DNA of 64,000 bases from Lolium rigidum (GCF_022539505.1 NC_061510.1:400192249-400256248), one strand, 5' to 3'; counted from the stretch's first letter, positions 1 to 11,639 are shown. A program made the numbers and translations. Notes: a model not told the origin generated them from the letters alone.

Positions 1-51
1 CACCACCATCAGTAGCAGCGCACAGCTACGGCGAGCTCCTCCGAAAGCCAT
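1..51 (-). CDS. 5' end of a secreted-protein gene, cut by the window edge
   Basis: On the minus strand an ATG whose first base is at 51 opens a frame that stays open to base 1. The 17 visible residues read MAFGGARRSCALLLMVV: two arginines followed by a hydrophobic run, the look of a signal-peptide start. A TATA-like box lies about 150 bp upstream, which would leave a leader of roughly 115 bp. Because promoter spacing and signal peptide agree, this is probably a real gene continuing to the left. The family cannot be told from 17 residues; a lipid-transfer protein or another small secreted protein would fit, but this is inference only. Confidence 0.45.
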   Translation of the reverse strand, partial: MAFGGARRSCALLLMVV

Positions 52-197
52 GGCTGTTGACTAAGCTAGATGATCGGCCGGCGGCGAGCTAGCTATAGCT
101 ACTACTGTCACTCTTGCTTGGCGACTTGTTTCTTGCGTAAGCGCTCGTGTGGCTTGCGTGTGGCGACGTGTGGTGCTCGATCTTGGGCTAGCTTGGG

Positions 198-206
198 TTT
201 ATATAG
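198..206 (-). promoter_or_regulatory. TATA box for the edge gene
   Basis: The minus strand reads CTATATAAA here, a near-consensus plant TATA box. Transcription would start about 30 bp to its left, near 165-170, upstream of the ATG at 51. Confidence 0.45.
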
Positions 207-209
207 AGG

Positions 210-1361
210 ATACGCGTGTACGTACGTCGCGCGCAAGGAGAACTAGAGAAGTGTGCGTATGTTCTACTGACAGGTCAGGTCCGTCGTCAACCAATGGATC
301 CACCGAGAAGACTGCTAAGGCGGTTGCGACCGGCCGATATGATCAATCGGACGATTAATTTGAGTTGGTTGGGGAGCTGTGGCTGCCTTAGCTAGATTGC
401 GTGCGTGCGCATGCGTCTTCTCCATCGATCGTGGGGCAAGTACCGTGTACTGTATACGTGCGCATGGGTCGAGAGAGTGAGGGGTGGTCGATCCTATGTA
501 CGGCACGTCTACATGATGAAGTCGAATGCAAAGTTGAAACTTCATAACGGGTACTACTACGGCATGTATATTATCTGTCTCTGCAGATTGGGAGCTGTTT
601 GTTGCTTAATTACTTCTACATGTGCTAATGACGCTAAGGATGGAAAAAAATATGTGGTAGGACAAACTCCTAAAAAATGATGGAAACATCAAAAGGGTCT
701 GACATTCAACAAATACATTATTCTAATACAATGATTTTGTACAATATAAGCAAAACCTAAAACATATCAACAATGAAGCTTAAAGGATGTATACAAGTTA
801 TACGCAATGGAAAAGCTCGATCTTTTTTTATTATAACTTTCGAATTAATATCCCTCGCTTAGTGTACCACATTAAATCATCAAGAAGCCATCACAGTCAT
901 CTCGTTACACAACTTGGTCTTGAAGATCTTTGTCGCCGAGAAAGCACTTTGAACTGTTGTCAGCACCACAGATAAAACAATGCCAAATCAATGAGGATAT
1001 AAACCGCGGGACACATGATGTGCCCTTCAATTATCAAGACAATCTCTAAAGCTTTCAATTTTTCGCGTATGAATAATGAATAAATCAAAGTTATCTTGTA
1101 TATGCCCATGCTCATACTGAGTCCATGAAAAATCTCTCAAGATGTGCAATCTTATTCGCGTTGATCCTAGAAAATGAGCCTCTAGGATGAAGAAATTTTG
1201 AAGTAGCTCTTGAAAATAGCTCATTAGAGAGATGGTCAAAGTTGGTGGTAATAGTCTAAAACAACATAGGTGTCCACAATGTAAAATTAATCAATAAGTA
1301 CTGACCTAGCTACTGTTTTTTTCTTGATTTCCCATATATCCTTACCATTTCATCCATACTT
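210..1361. other. Intergenic DNA without recognised genes
   Basis: Short open frames occur on both strands, but none has a recognisable domain, and no terminal repeats or RNA genes were seen. The first 350 bases are probably the distal promoter of the edge gene; the rest is AT-rich. Confidence 0.5.
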
Positions 1362-1384
1362 AGGATTTGATGTCGTATTCGCAA

Positions 1385-1672
1385 TTTTTTTTTTGAGAAA
1401 CACAGTACAAACGTAGACGCCCACATACACGCGCATACACTCACCCCTATGAACGCACACATGCACACCCTACCCCTATGAGCACCTCCGGAAGACTGAG
1501 CTGGCGGATTGGATCTTGAAATTGACGAAGTTACCACAGACGCCTCGCTGTCGACGGAAACGTCGCCTCCCACTGAATGAATATTCCGCCATTATGAGAC
1601 ACACAGATGTCAAACCTGGGGTTTGAACTCTGGTGGGCGGGGGTACAACCACCCTCCTAGCCACCCAACCTC
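1385..1672 (-). mobile_element. tRNA-derived SINE of the Au/Poaceae type with intact target duplication
   Basis: The element is on the minus strand. Its 5' end (near 1672) reads GGTTGGGTGGCTAGGAGGG, followed by the box-B-like GAGTTCAAACCCC of a Pol III internal promoter. Its 3' end is a run of ten A (ten T at 1385-1394 on the plus strand). The same 23 bases flank it at 1362-1384 and 1673-1695 without a mismatch, which fixes both ends and gives 288 bp. The body matches what I remember of the Au-like SINEs of grasses, mobilised in trans by LINE machinery. The family name is from memory; the SINE structure itself is read directly. Confidence 0.85.
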
Positions 1673-1695
1673 AGGATTTGATGTCGTATTCGCAA

Positions 1696-2915
1696 ATTGA
1701 CATCTTCCAATAAGGGATCACCCCATAAGTTGGCAAAAATGCCTGAAAGACCTTAGATACACCACCCGGGACATTGCTTAGAATTGGGTTTTGTTAGACG
1801 GGAATTAGACATTGCAAAGAAAAATACTTTCCGACTAGAGTAGAGGTTGTCCCCGTCTACGGTTCAAATCAGTTTTCGCAGTATTCATTAAAACAAGCAT
1901 AACTTTCACATTAAATTGAAAAAAAAACACTTAATGAACATTGTGAAAAGTTTGACCACTTAAATTGTTCAGGAAAAACACTTAATTTGAAATAGTTCAC
2001 AGAAAATCAAGGTATGGTATCTGCTCTACCTTGCCTTACTAGGAGCTCCACCATGCATGGCGTGTGGTGTACATGGACGTACGCGGCGTGCATGTATATA
2101 CCATACGCAATTCAAGTAGGTATATATATAGACCGTACGTAGTACTAAAAGGAGCACTTTAGCATTTTAATAAAAAGTATAAAAGTAGTGCATGCAGGAG
2201 TACAAAAGCAGTATAGCATTCAAAAACGAAGTAGTATAAAAGTACTAGATGCATGAGTACACACGAACATCAGAGCTTAAAAGTAGTAGATGCATGAGTA
2301 CAAACGAACAACAAAGCATTAATACTGGTGACACTGGTACACTTCGGTCTTCAGAATGGCAGCCCCCTGTTTATGGTTTGGTTAAACTGTCCATGTTAGC
2401 TAGCTAGCGCAATGCCTGCGCTGCGTACAAGCTGGTGCTGCTGGTGAGGTTGTCGATGCTGCACTACACTCAATAGGCCCGGCCTGCAGAGCGGTGCCCC
2501 TGTTGACCCCGTTGCCCGATGGTCATAGACTCATAGTACAGAGCGGTTCTGTAGGAACTTGACTGCCTCACCGCCAGCGTCCTGGCTCTTGTCTCTAGTA
2601 ATGCTTTTGGTGCTGATGCACGAACTATGCCGGCCGGTTGAACACTGTGATCCAATTGTATAGTGCTGCAGCCGGCGAATTAATCCCGTGCGTTATTCAT
2701 GCCCAACCGAAGTACTCCCTCCCTCGACCAGCTTTGTAGATCGACGTGGATGCTTGTTAACCAGGAACGTCTTGTCATTTGATTTGTACTAAATAGTTGT
2801 CTCAAAACAAAAGCTGATTGTGGTTTTTCGCAAAAAAAAAAAGCTTATTGTGGTTACTGGTTAGCACATAATAACTAAACATTTTAATTTACAACAATAG
2901 TGGATTCGCACGCAT
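1696..2915. other. Intergenic DNA, AT-rich with short repeated words
   Basis: No gene seen. Between about 2150 and 2320 the words AAAGTAGTA and GATGCATGAGTACA recur at short spacing, a degenerate local repeat. The GC-richer stretch 2395-2680 has short open frames but no domain. Confidence 0.4.
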
Positions 2916-2917
2916 TG

Positions 2918-2985
2918 TCGAGTGTCCGTGGCACTCGGCAAAGTCCGGAAAACACTCGGCATTCACTTTGCCGAGTGTGGCATCT
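2918..2985. repeat. CACTA-like subterminal repeat fragment
   Basis: Three copies of a 12-base word occur within 70 bp: CACTCGGCAAAG, ACACTCGGCATT and, inverted, CTTTGCCGAGTGT. Arrays of TTTGCCGAGTG in both orientations are typical of subterminal regions of some grass CACTA elements. Neither end nor transposase is present, so this is at most a remnant. Confidence 0.4.
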
Positions 2986-3346
2986 CGGAACATGACCAAC
3001 CTAAGGCTGGTGCCAACGCGGGCGGTAGCAGGGGCGGTAGCGCCAGCGTCGGGGCGAGAGGGAGGCGAGAGAGGGGCGAGACCAGATGGCGGGGCGGTGG
3101 CGCGGGCGCCCGGCGGTAGCGCCCGCTATCGCCCGGCTGCCGCCCGCGCTGGGGGCGATAGCGGGGCGAGAGGGAGGCGGCAGCGTTGGCACGTCGGGGC
3201 GAGAGGCGGGGCGAGAGGGAGGCGGTAACGGCTAGCTGAGGTGGCGCGATCTGATTCGTCCACCTCAGCTAGCCGTTGGGGTAGCCGTTGTCGGCTCAAA
3301 AAATTCGAAAAAATGCCAAAAACCCCAAAATTTCATCCCCACCCCC

Positions 3347-3354
3347 TATAAATA
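3347..3354 (+). promoter_or_regulatory. TATA box of the transposase gene
   Basis: TATAAATA lies about 80 bp upstream of the ATG at 3429 inside the Harbinger element, at a suitable distance to drive the transposase. Confidence 0.5.
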
Positions 3355-3428
3355 CCCCCCATATGGTTTCACTCATTCCACACCTCACTTCATCTCTTCC
3401 ACTCTCCATTTCCACTCCTCTCAACGCC

Positions 3429-4682
3429 ATGTCTTCGTCTAGCAACAGTTCGAGCGACGGAATGGAGGGTGATATGATCGATGCATTCCAGGCGGAGTAT
3501 GAGGAGGAGATGCTCAACGAGGAAGCGGAGCCAAGACGGCCGCGCCGCCGCCGAGAGTTCATCAGGCGTGATCGTCTGGGTGCCCACGATCGGCTCTTCG
3601 AGGACTACTTCGCCGACGACTGCAATTATCCTCTGAGCTTCTTTCGGCGAAGGTATTGGATGAGGCGATCCCTTTTTCTGCGCATTGTGGATAGATTGGG
3701 TGAATACTCTCCGTATTTCACCCAAAGAGTTGATGCTCTCAACCGTGCTGGTTTTTCTCCCCTACAAAAGTGTACTACGGCTTTGCGTCTGTTAGCTTAT
3801 GGAGCCGCTGTAGATACGATGGATGAGTGGCTTAAGTTAGCTAGACAAACTTCATCAGATTGTCTAGATAGAATCTGTGAAGGCATCATTAACTGTTACG
3901 GGGAGACGTTTTGCCGTCGACCAAATGTCGAGGATACTCAGCGTCTGTTAGCAAAAGCCGAGGAGCGTTCCGGGCATGTTAGGGAGCATCGATTGCATGC
4001 ATTGGCAGTGGAGGAACTGCCCAGTGGCTCATGCTGGTCAATTCACAAGGGGAGACATCAAACACCCTACCATAATCTTAGAAGCCGTTGCGTCGTATGA
4101 TCGTTGGATCTGGCATGCCTTTTTTGGAGTGGCCGGGTCCAACAACGACATCAATGTACTCAACCGGCCGCCGTTGTTCACCGATGTGCTTAGAGGAGAA
4201 GCACCCGTAGTGAACTTCACGGTGAATGGACACGAGTACAACTATGGTTACTACCTTGCCGACGACATCTACCCCTCCCGGCCGGTGTTCATGAAAGGTG
4301 TTACTCTTCCACAAAGTGAAAAGCATCGACTGTTCACTCGCTTGCTCAATCAGCTTGACGCAAAGATGTCGAGTGTGCCTTTGGAGTGCTGAAGGCTAGG
4401 TTCAACATTCTAGCAGTTCCGGGACGCTCCTACTCGAGGCGTACTCTTGGGTTGATCATGCGTGCATGTGTCATTCTGCACAACATGATCATCGACGATG
4501 AGCGTGATATAAATTTGGAGAACATCTATGAGACAGTTGATTCCAATGTCGGCCTTGCAATACACAACCATGCACCACCAAGCCTAGCAGCCAGGATTCA
4601 GATGGACAACGAAATGAGGGACTCACCGATGTATACACAGCTCCAACATGATTTGATTGAGCATGTGTGGGCTAATGCCTAG
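3429..4682 (+). pseudogene. PIF/Harbinger transposase (plant DDE family), two frame breaks
   Basis: Three consecutive segments in different frames together cover a normal plant Harbinger transposase of roughly 415 residues. Segment 1 starts at the ATG at 3429 (serine-rich and acidic, then a helical region with FRRRYWMRRSLFLRIV). Segment 2 contains GSIDCMHW, with the first catalytic Asp near 3991, and GVAGSNNDINVL, with the second Asp at 4147. Segment 3 contains KDVECAFGVL, with the catalytic Glu at 4371, then RACVILHNMIIDDERD and a stop near 4680. The frame slips near 3966-3970 and again near 4345-4360, where a TGA also appears. All three catalytic residues are preserved across frames, so inactivation is recent or one of the slips is an assembly error. 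The closest domain I recognise is the Plant_tran/DDE_Tnp_4 family, seen also in HARBI1-like proteins. Confidence 0.85.
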
Positions 4683-4981
4683 ATTATGTAATTTTTTCAA
4701 ATTTTTATGTAATCTTTTCAAATTTTTATGTAATTTTTTTTATGATGTAATCGGTAACAATTTTAGTTCAATAAAATAATTTCCTTGCATTATTTTTAAT
4801 GTTGTAATCTGAAAAAGAAATGCTGATGTTGAGGAGAGAAAAAAGCTGATGTGGAGGAGAGAGAAGTGAGAGCTGACACTATAGCCCGTGCACTGGCACC
4901 GTGGGGTGAGAGTGGGGTGAGAGTGAGGAAAAAAGCTGACGTGGCAGGCTATAGTGGTATGGTGCATTGGCACCAGCCTAA

Positions 4982-5585
4982 GAAGACGGAAAAAATATTG
5001 TGAGAGTGGGGTCGGTGGCCAGTGGCGGATCCATAAACCTCTCGAAGCCCGGGAAAACATTCTTAACATGTTGTTTTTTCAAAAAGAAATGTAGAAAGTC
5101 ACGCAACACAAGCAGGAGTGTTGCTGCAAGCTTGGAAAGCTAGCGGGGCTAGAGGGATGTTAAATCCATCCACGTTGGTGGCCTTAAAGTGTGAGTTTTG
5201 CAATATAAATGTAGAATCTTCTTGCGGGATATTTCTATTTGTGACCCAAGTGTCACTTCACATTTATGTGTTGTTTTTTCTTTACGTCAACTTTACATAC
5301 TCATATTACGACCTCATGCAAGAGGGGAGGGTTTCTAACTCTTTCTCGTGCGATTTCAGGCAAAACCCTGATTCATGGTCTCCGTGGCGTCTATCCCTAG
5401 CTAGCTCTCCATCTAAAGTGGTGATTCTTACTCTTTTTTAAAGTTAGAATAGATCGTAGGAACATGAGCAACAAAAGAATAGGCTATGTTCTTACAAAGT
5501 TGGTTCGGTGGTCTTGAAGTGTTAGATTTGCACTATAAGTTCAGAACATTCATGCAAGATAGTCATGTTTGTAAAACTTTGGCTT
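4982..5585. other. Intergenic DNA, no gene seen
   Basis: AT-rich with short ORFs lacking domains. No terminal repeats or tandem arrays were recognised. Confidence 0.4.
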
Positions 5586-5589
5586 CAAA

Positions 5590-5880
5590 GTTGTGTAGGG
5601 TATAGATCTAGGGATCTATGATATATATGTAGGGTTAGGGTCGATGATCTAGAGTTTAGGGTTTATGGCATAGATCTATATCCTTTATTACTTAACCTAA
5701 ACCTAGATCTATATCCTTTAGGGTTTAGGTTTTAGATCTATATCCTTTATCCCTAAACCCTTAGGTTTTAAATCTATATCCTTTATCACTTAATCTAAAC
5801 CTAGATCTAAACCTTATATCCTAAATCATATATAGCTACACCCTCGTCCTTAACCCTAACCCGTAGAACTAAAATCTATA
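5590..5880. repeat. Degenerate repeat with telomere-like words
   Basis: TAGATCTATATCCTTTAT recurs several times, with TTTAGGG, CCCTAAACCC and GGTTTAGG scattered between copies. The spacing is irregular, so this is neither a clean telomere tract nor a clean minisatellite. It may be a decayed array. Confidence 0.45.
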
Positions 5881-5884
5881 TATG

Positions 5885-6525
5885 TACGGTTGATATAAAT
5901 ACTAGAACTTTGCCACAAGTATTGCTCCAAGACCCAGGGTCTACACTACCTTGTGGCGTAAGATTAATGACGGAGAGTAATCAGCCTTTTGTTCTCGTCC
6001 TCACTCTGAATCGTCTTCGGTGGGACAAGTTCAGTCCCCTCAAGGAGACCCATTACACGAGCACCGCGGATAGTGGGCAACACCTGAGGAAGTTTTCCCT
6101 GGTCAGCTTTGTTGCAGTCGGTGCACCAATGGTGGCCGCTGCGGACAAAGTCAAAGAAGACGCATCAGTTCCTAGTTCCTGCCGCGGCAGAGAAAGGACA
6201 CGAAGTCCTTTCATGGTTCCTATCGTGGCAGAGAAAAGCCGCTAAGTCCTGTCGTGATAGAAAAAGAGCTACGGCGATGAGGGTTCTTACGATTGAAGGC
6301 GGACGGATCTTGGGGAACCGAGGAGATTGGATCGAGGCTTGACTTGCGTGATCGTTGATGGAAGAAAACCGAGGCCGAGAAAAGGTTCTCGGCGTCGAGG
6401 CGGAGCAGATCCTGGTTCTTGAGCCGTGGACACGACGAAGTCCTTGCGACGGGAGGAGTTGAACACACGGCTAGCGGTAGCTAGACGGGAAGAGCCTCAT
6501 CTGATATGGTGAACTTAAGACCTCT
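5885..6525. other. Probable retrotransposon-derived DNA of unclear family
   Basis: The 6150-6280 stretch carries a repeated phrase (GAGAAAGGACACGAAGTCCT and a variant about 50 bp later). The right part, ending in AAGACCTCTTGGCT, resembles the internal end of the TRIM copy to its right. No protein domain was found. Confidence 0.35.
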
Positions 6526-6833
6526 TGGCTCTGATACCAACAATATATGATTAATGCACTAGCCAAATTTTTCAAAAGACCGATCTGATGGAATGAGGCT
6601 AGGCACTATATTTATATTCAACACTCTCCTCATGTCTAGGTTATTTAGGCCTTAGCGTGGATTCGGTGCACTATTTTAGTCCTTAGCGTGACCCACAAAA
6701 TCCTTTTTCGCTTTTTAATATGCGCGAGTAGGGTCTTCAACTTGTGACCTCTTGGCTTTGATACTAAATAGCATGCGCTAATCGGTTTAACTAAAAGACC
6801 GATCTGATGGAGGAGGGTTAATTATATTCACCA
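6526..6833 (-). mobile_element. TRIM/SMART-like small LTR retrotransposon, partly tandem
   Basis: Read on the minus strand the order is LTR (6833-6767), primer-binding site (6766-6753, a variant of TGGTATCAGAGCC, complementary to initiator Met tRNA), a short non-coding interior, a GAGGAGAG purine tract (about 6631-6624) and a second LTR (6623-6540). A further primer-site match, TGGTATCAGAGCCA, lies just beyond, at 6539-6526, as if a second unit shared the LTR. The LTRs are about 70-85 bp and share CAAAAGACCGATCTGATGGA. No coding capacity: a terminal-repeat element in miniature. The same LTR family is found inside the NLR gene at 53386-53470. Confidence 0.65.
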
Positions 6834-9150
6834 ATCCCTTTACTGCCGTTAAACATGACCACTCCGGCAATGTCTCTACTCCTTCGTCTTCGATGTCAGT
6901 CACCGGTGAGTCCACCGTCTTTGCGAGGTTGACACCTGCCTAATACAAAACCTTCCGAGTTACTGTACTGCACTAGCAACAAAAAAGCAGCCAACATTAC
7001 GGACCACATTTATAGGCTGATGCGCAAGCGCAACAGTACCGATCTGCTTAATCGCGTACGGTTTGTTAGTGAATCTAGCCCATACTGTACATGTCTTCCA
7101 CCATGAGCGACTGAACAGTATGCTAATTAGCAGCAGTGGCGTAACAGAGCAGAGCAGCACATGCTGATGACTGCATTATGAGCTGATCAACAGATAGTAA
7201 GCTCTTGGCTCCCCTTTAATGGCGTCCACCCTCCCACCCGTCCATCCGGCCAGGCTTAATTGGCTCCGACGACGACGTTCCAGGGAGGCGTGCGTGCGTG
7301 AAACTCGTGACGCATGTGTACATTTTAGCTATTACCGGCAGCCTTTTCCGTGGATTTAATTCGATCTCAACTTGCACGAGATCTTCTAGTTTGTTGCTTT
7401 GACAATGATGATCCAACAAGAACCTAACCTAGCTAGCCAGTACTGTATATAGCCTTTTGACCTAGCTAGCAGGCATAGATACCATAGGAATTTGGTTTGG
7501 GAGCCGGACGAAAAAGATCGCCCGCTCGTTAATTTTAGAGTGTGAATGTCTTCTTAAACCCTTTCCCGATTTCTCCCTCTTGATCGTCCCTCACTTTAAC
7601 TGACCCTTTCTAACTCAACCACTCGCATGTTGTCACATGTTGTCAGTTGTTTTTGTTGGCCCTGTCATTTCATCATTTTTTTAAAACTATGTCGCCCTGT
7701 CTTGATTTGCCCCCATCAAATGAGGTGGGAAACCAACAGGCGACGACCATAGGGGCGGGGGTCATCGTAGCTACGTGCCATGCCACTTGTCATCGATCTC
7801 TCTCTAACTTCCTTCTCCACGTCCTTCTTGGCATGTGGTTGTTCGCTCCATTAAGGTCCAGGAGTGAACAACCCCGCATTAGATTTGAAATTTTAAATAG
7901 CCGGCTATATCCTTTAGAGAGCCTTGTGGTTACAACTAAGGCATTCATATGATATACCGAGAATAGCCGCTAATAGCTCTGCTAAGTCAATCTAGCCCCT
8001 TTACTCTCAAAAGGTAAATTTAGCCCCTTTAGCCGCTAAACTTCCCGCTCAGCCAACCCAAAAAATTTGGACCAAAAATTTTCTACCAGCCCAATTTCGC
8101 AACCAAAATCGATTCCTCTTCTAACTCTACCAATAATCCCCACTTTTCCCTACTCTCCCCCAAAAAAGGACGGGAGAGGCGACCATCGCAGCGGCGTGCG
8201 CACTCCCACTCTCGGCGGCCCTTGCTGCGCGATGGAGCTCAAGCTCCTCGAAGATTGCTAAAGTTGAACGTGGGTGTGCTCATCCTCAACGAATATATGC
8301 TGCCGAAATTTTGAAATTTTTTATCTAGGAAAATCGCCTTATGGACTTAGATGCACTGTAGTATGGCTATAGCCTTTTATAGCCGATAGAATCGCCGCGG
8401 CTAAATGCAATAGTCCGCTACTTTGAACTTTGATTCTTTTCTTCATTTGGGGCCGATGCATCTAGCTAAACCTCTAATGCGTGACAGACAACAAAATCCA
8501 GCCAGCTACTTAGCTAGCTGTATGTAGCAATGAGCAATGATCGACGTTGAAGGCCAGTTGGGCTGGACACGTACATCATGGGGTGCGGTCTTGTTACATT
8601 TTTAAAAAAGAGAGGAGCTACCGGTTGTTGCAGCATGCATGCATGCATATGCAGGTGGTCACCGTACAACACACTATTGTCCTACATTTCAGGAGCTTTA
8701 TGAAAATCATTATTGATTCAATTCAACATTGGTTTTTGAACGACATTAGTTCATCAATCAACATATATGTGTGCATATGGAGTCAATTAGGTCCTCTCGA
8801 GCTAGACCCAGCAACAGTCGACGCATGTTACCCCTAGGTAGCTCGAGCTAGAGACGTCCCGGAGACCTCAACCTCCTCGACCTCGATGAGTATATCATTC
8901 CGTCGAGAAATAACATGATGGATCGCGAGCTGGACTGAGAAAATAATGCCGCAACGGCACTGAAAGCGAGCGAGAAAAGTTAACGCGCGCCATGAATAAT
9001 GAGCTAGCATGGCTGAGCTTAGCTATGTCTAGCTGTCGGAGTGACCCGCGCACCACGTTTGCTCGCGGTGCTGATCGATGATCGATCGCTTGTGGCTGGG
9101 AGGGAGCCGACGTCGTCGGCGACCGATCGGGATCAAGCGCGTGCGTGCAG
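6834..9150. other. Intergenic DNA with scattered repeats
   Basis: No convincing gene. Around 7885-8430 the words AGCCGGCTAT, AGCCGCTAA and CCGCGGCTAA recur in both orientations, suggesting a decayed MITE whose ends I cannot fix. A GCATGCATGCATGCAT palindrome sits near 8635. Short ORFs elsewhere lack domains. Confidence 0.35.
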
Positions 9151-9394
9151 GGAAGATATGATGGGCGCGCCAGCCGGTCGACGATCGGCGGCGGACGGCG
9201 GTGCGATTGGGATTGGATGCGTACCGCGTCGTTGTACGGGTGGTTCGCGGTTCGCGCGGCGCTGCATAATTATCATGTACCCAACATAAGTTCATTTTGG
9301 AGCACAAAAATCATGGCAAGTAGCATCATGTCTCTCTGTGGAACGTGTAGCAACATTCTAGGTTGTACTGGTGTTCTTTTTGCGCAAATTTCAC

Positions 9395-9665
9395 CTGATA
9401 ACCATCCGTAGCATTACAAAGAACTTAAAAGCAGTAAAGATTACAAAGAGACCCATAGATCATCTAGTGACGACTACAGACACTAGCACAAGTCGAATGT
9501 CCTCGCCTCTCTTTATCACTGGAGCCGGGCAAACTTTATCATAATAGAGCTTGTTGTAGTAGACAAATAAGAAGTCGTCCTGCTATAAGGCCTGAAAAGA
9601 CCAATGCACCAGAGCAGCAACCATTGACATAGATGAGACCCGTAGATCGGAAGAGATAAACTTAA
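9395..9665 (-). other. Possible 3' end of a non-LTR retroelement
   Basis: On the minus strand the stretch ends in GTCTCTTTGTAATCTTTACT and GTTCTTTGTAATGC after a GTAGTCGTCACTAGATGATC segment. It reminds me of 3' tails of Pooideae retroposons. No reverse-transcriptase frame accompanies it, so the call is tentative. Confidence 0.3.
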
Positions 9666-9699
9666 AAGAGAATATCTCCAATTTAGTCTATGAAGTTGT

Positions 9700-11530
9700 C
9701 TCGGATGTGCGCTTTGGTCAAGAACTTGCAAATCGTAAATTGTGGATCAAGAAGTTGCCTCGCGCGAGAGCGTTTTGGTAATTCAGTCACGACCACTATT
9801 AGTTTGCTGACTAATTGTGCGTTTGCAAATCGCCCCCTAAAAAGTTAAACTAGGGACTAGAAAATCAGAAAAAATAAAAATTTAGGGGCCAATTTCCAAA
9901 AAAGCCAATTGGCCACATCATCAAACTAACTGTTTCTCGACTTGAAACAACACCAACCAAAACCAGTTGGATCACACAAGACCCGCGGGACGCACAACTC
10001 CACACGCCCTTTGCTGGCGCTTGAAGCACCAACAAAGTGAGGAGTCGTGGTCCGCCATGTCTCCAAGGCCCCAAGGCCACTGGAGGGAGAGCGGACCGGT
10101 GGCAACGCCGACGAGGGGGGGGGGGGGCGAACCCTAGATGGGTTTTAGAAGTCGCCTCACCTCACCTCTCTCAACTCCTGATGTCCCGTTTTGTAATATT
10201 AGAGTTTTTTCAGGAATGTTCAAAAATGTTTGACCAAATGTTTAGCTTCTTCCGAAACATGTAGGAAAGAACAAGTTTGTGTCAAAATTTTAACAGCGGT
10301 GACTAATTTTCATTACACTGTGATGGCATTGAATCTTAACTGTTGACTAGCACGAATCACGAAGTAGCCCAACATTTCGAGATATTTTTGTTAGTTGCAA
10401 CCCACGTTAAGACCCATGGCTAACACGAATGTCAAACCAATGCAACCGTTCATGTGCGTTTTTCTTAGTTGCAACTCCATGTGCAACTGGAAAATTTTAT
10501 GTCGTAAGTTGTAACACATGTTGCAATTCGTAGCTAGCAAGAATCACGATGCAACTCTATGATTTTTAGAGTTGATATAAAATTAAGCTAATTTTGAGAA
10601 ATAGCAAAACCAAATTTTAATACTGTATCCATGTCTCTCCTTTTCTCCAAACTTTGCCTTCGATTGTTTTGTGCGAGTACCTGAAAAAAAAAACGCCCGT
10701 GGACCATGGTATTCGTGGGCTTCCTCCCACTTGAGGCCAGACACATCGGCCGGTACGAGTTCTTTTCGACTTAATTCTGAAGCACCACTGCAAGTGATGA
10801 CGATGATGGATACGGGCGATCACGATGTTGTCTCTACTTGGTCGTCTCGTCGCTGTGACAAGAGTCGCCTTAAAAAGGATCATTCATGGCCAACACGTAT
10901 AATAGACAGACAGCGCAGGATCTTATGAGAGCGTGACCGTGCTTTAACGGTTTGCTATCAGAATCATCTTTCCAGACGACGCACAGGTCGAGCAGTCAAG
11001 GATCACAACATATTTATTCTTATTTTTCTTCCAACAATAACCATGCTTTGTTGCATGTCCATCCATCAGTAAGTGTCAACTGCTAACCACTGACCTCTGC
11101 CACACGGCGATGTGATATGCGAATGAGACGGGTCCCCTTCAAATCCCACAAGAGTAAGATGAAGATGGGAAAACTCAGCATCCAAAACCCATGGGAATTT
11201 TGTGGTCCATTATTCTTCCAAGTGGCAAACACATACAATGAAACTGAATTTCGATACATTGATGGGGTGGCCGTACGAGACCAAAACGATATATCTAGCA
11301 TTGAACGCCTAGGGTTGTGCAGTCGACATCGGATGCCCGCACAGCTGCTGTCTGCTACAAGGCAAAAGGGGGAGGAAGAAGAAAGAAGAAGATACATCTA
11401 CCCTGGCTTGCGATGCAAAACTGAAAACTTTTCGTTTACGGCTGAAAGTGAACATTAATACAGCACATTCCAGTTGGCCACAAAAGCTTAGCTGCGTCAG
11501 CGTCGCTGGACCCTGCAGCTTCGTAGTTAA
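9700..11530. other. Duplicated intergenic DNA (copy 1)
   Basis: No gene seen. A run of ten G lies at about 10117-10127. The part from about 10690 to 11350 is recognisably the same sequence as 42890-43520. Confidence 0.4.
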
Positions 11531-11639
11531 GCAGCTTGTGGAGAGGGAGGTAATACGGTGCTAGCGATGCCAACACGATGGAAATTAGTTCTGCGATTCC
11601 AACCCACCAGGCAAAGAGTGGGGTCCCGAGAAGTTCATC

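Larger units (their letters stand above)
3005..4978 (+). mobile_element. PIF/Harbinger DNA transposon with both ends and TAA target duplication
   Basis: The left end reads GGCTGGTGCCAACGC (3005-3019); the right end, read inward on the minus strand, reads GGCTGGTGCCAATGC, 14 of 15 bases identical. TAA lies directly outside both ends (3002-3004 and 4979-4981), the three-base duplication typical of PIF/Harbinger. The element is 1974 bp, GC-rich with repeated GGGCGAGAGGGAGGCG-type words in its left 230 bp, and holds one transposase gene. No Myb-like second ORF is visible, so movement would have needed a partner in trans. Confidence 0.9.

Noticed and set aside
2714..2830. Stowaway MITE starting CTCCCTCCCTCG
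   Set aside because: No matching inverted end within several hundred bases.
2922..3228. Overlapping GC-rich frames (Gly/Ala/Arg-rich)
   Set aside because: They are the repetitive left arm of the Harbinger element, not proteins.
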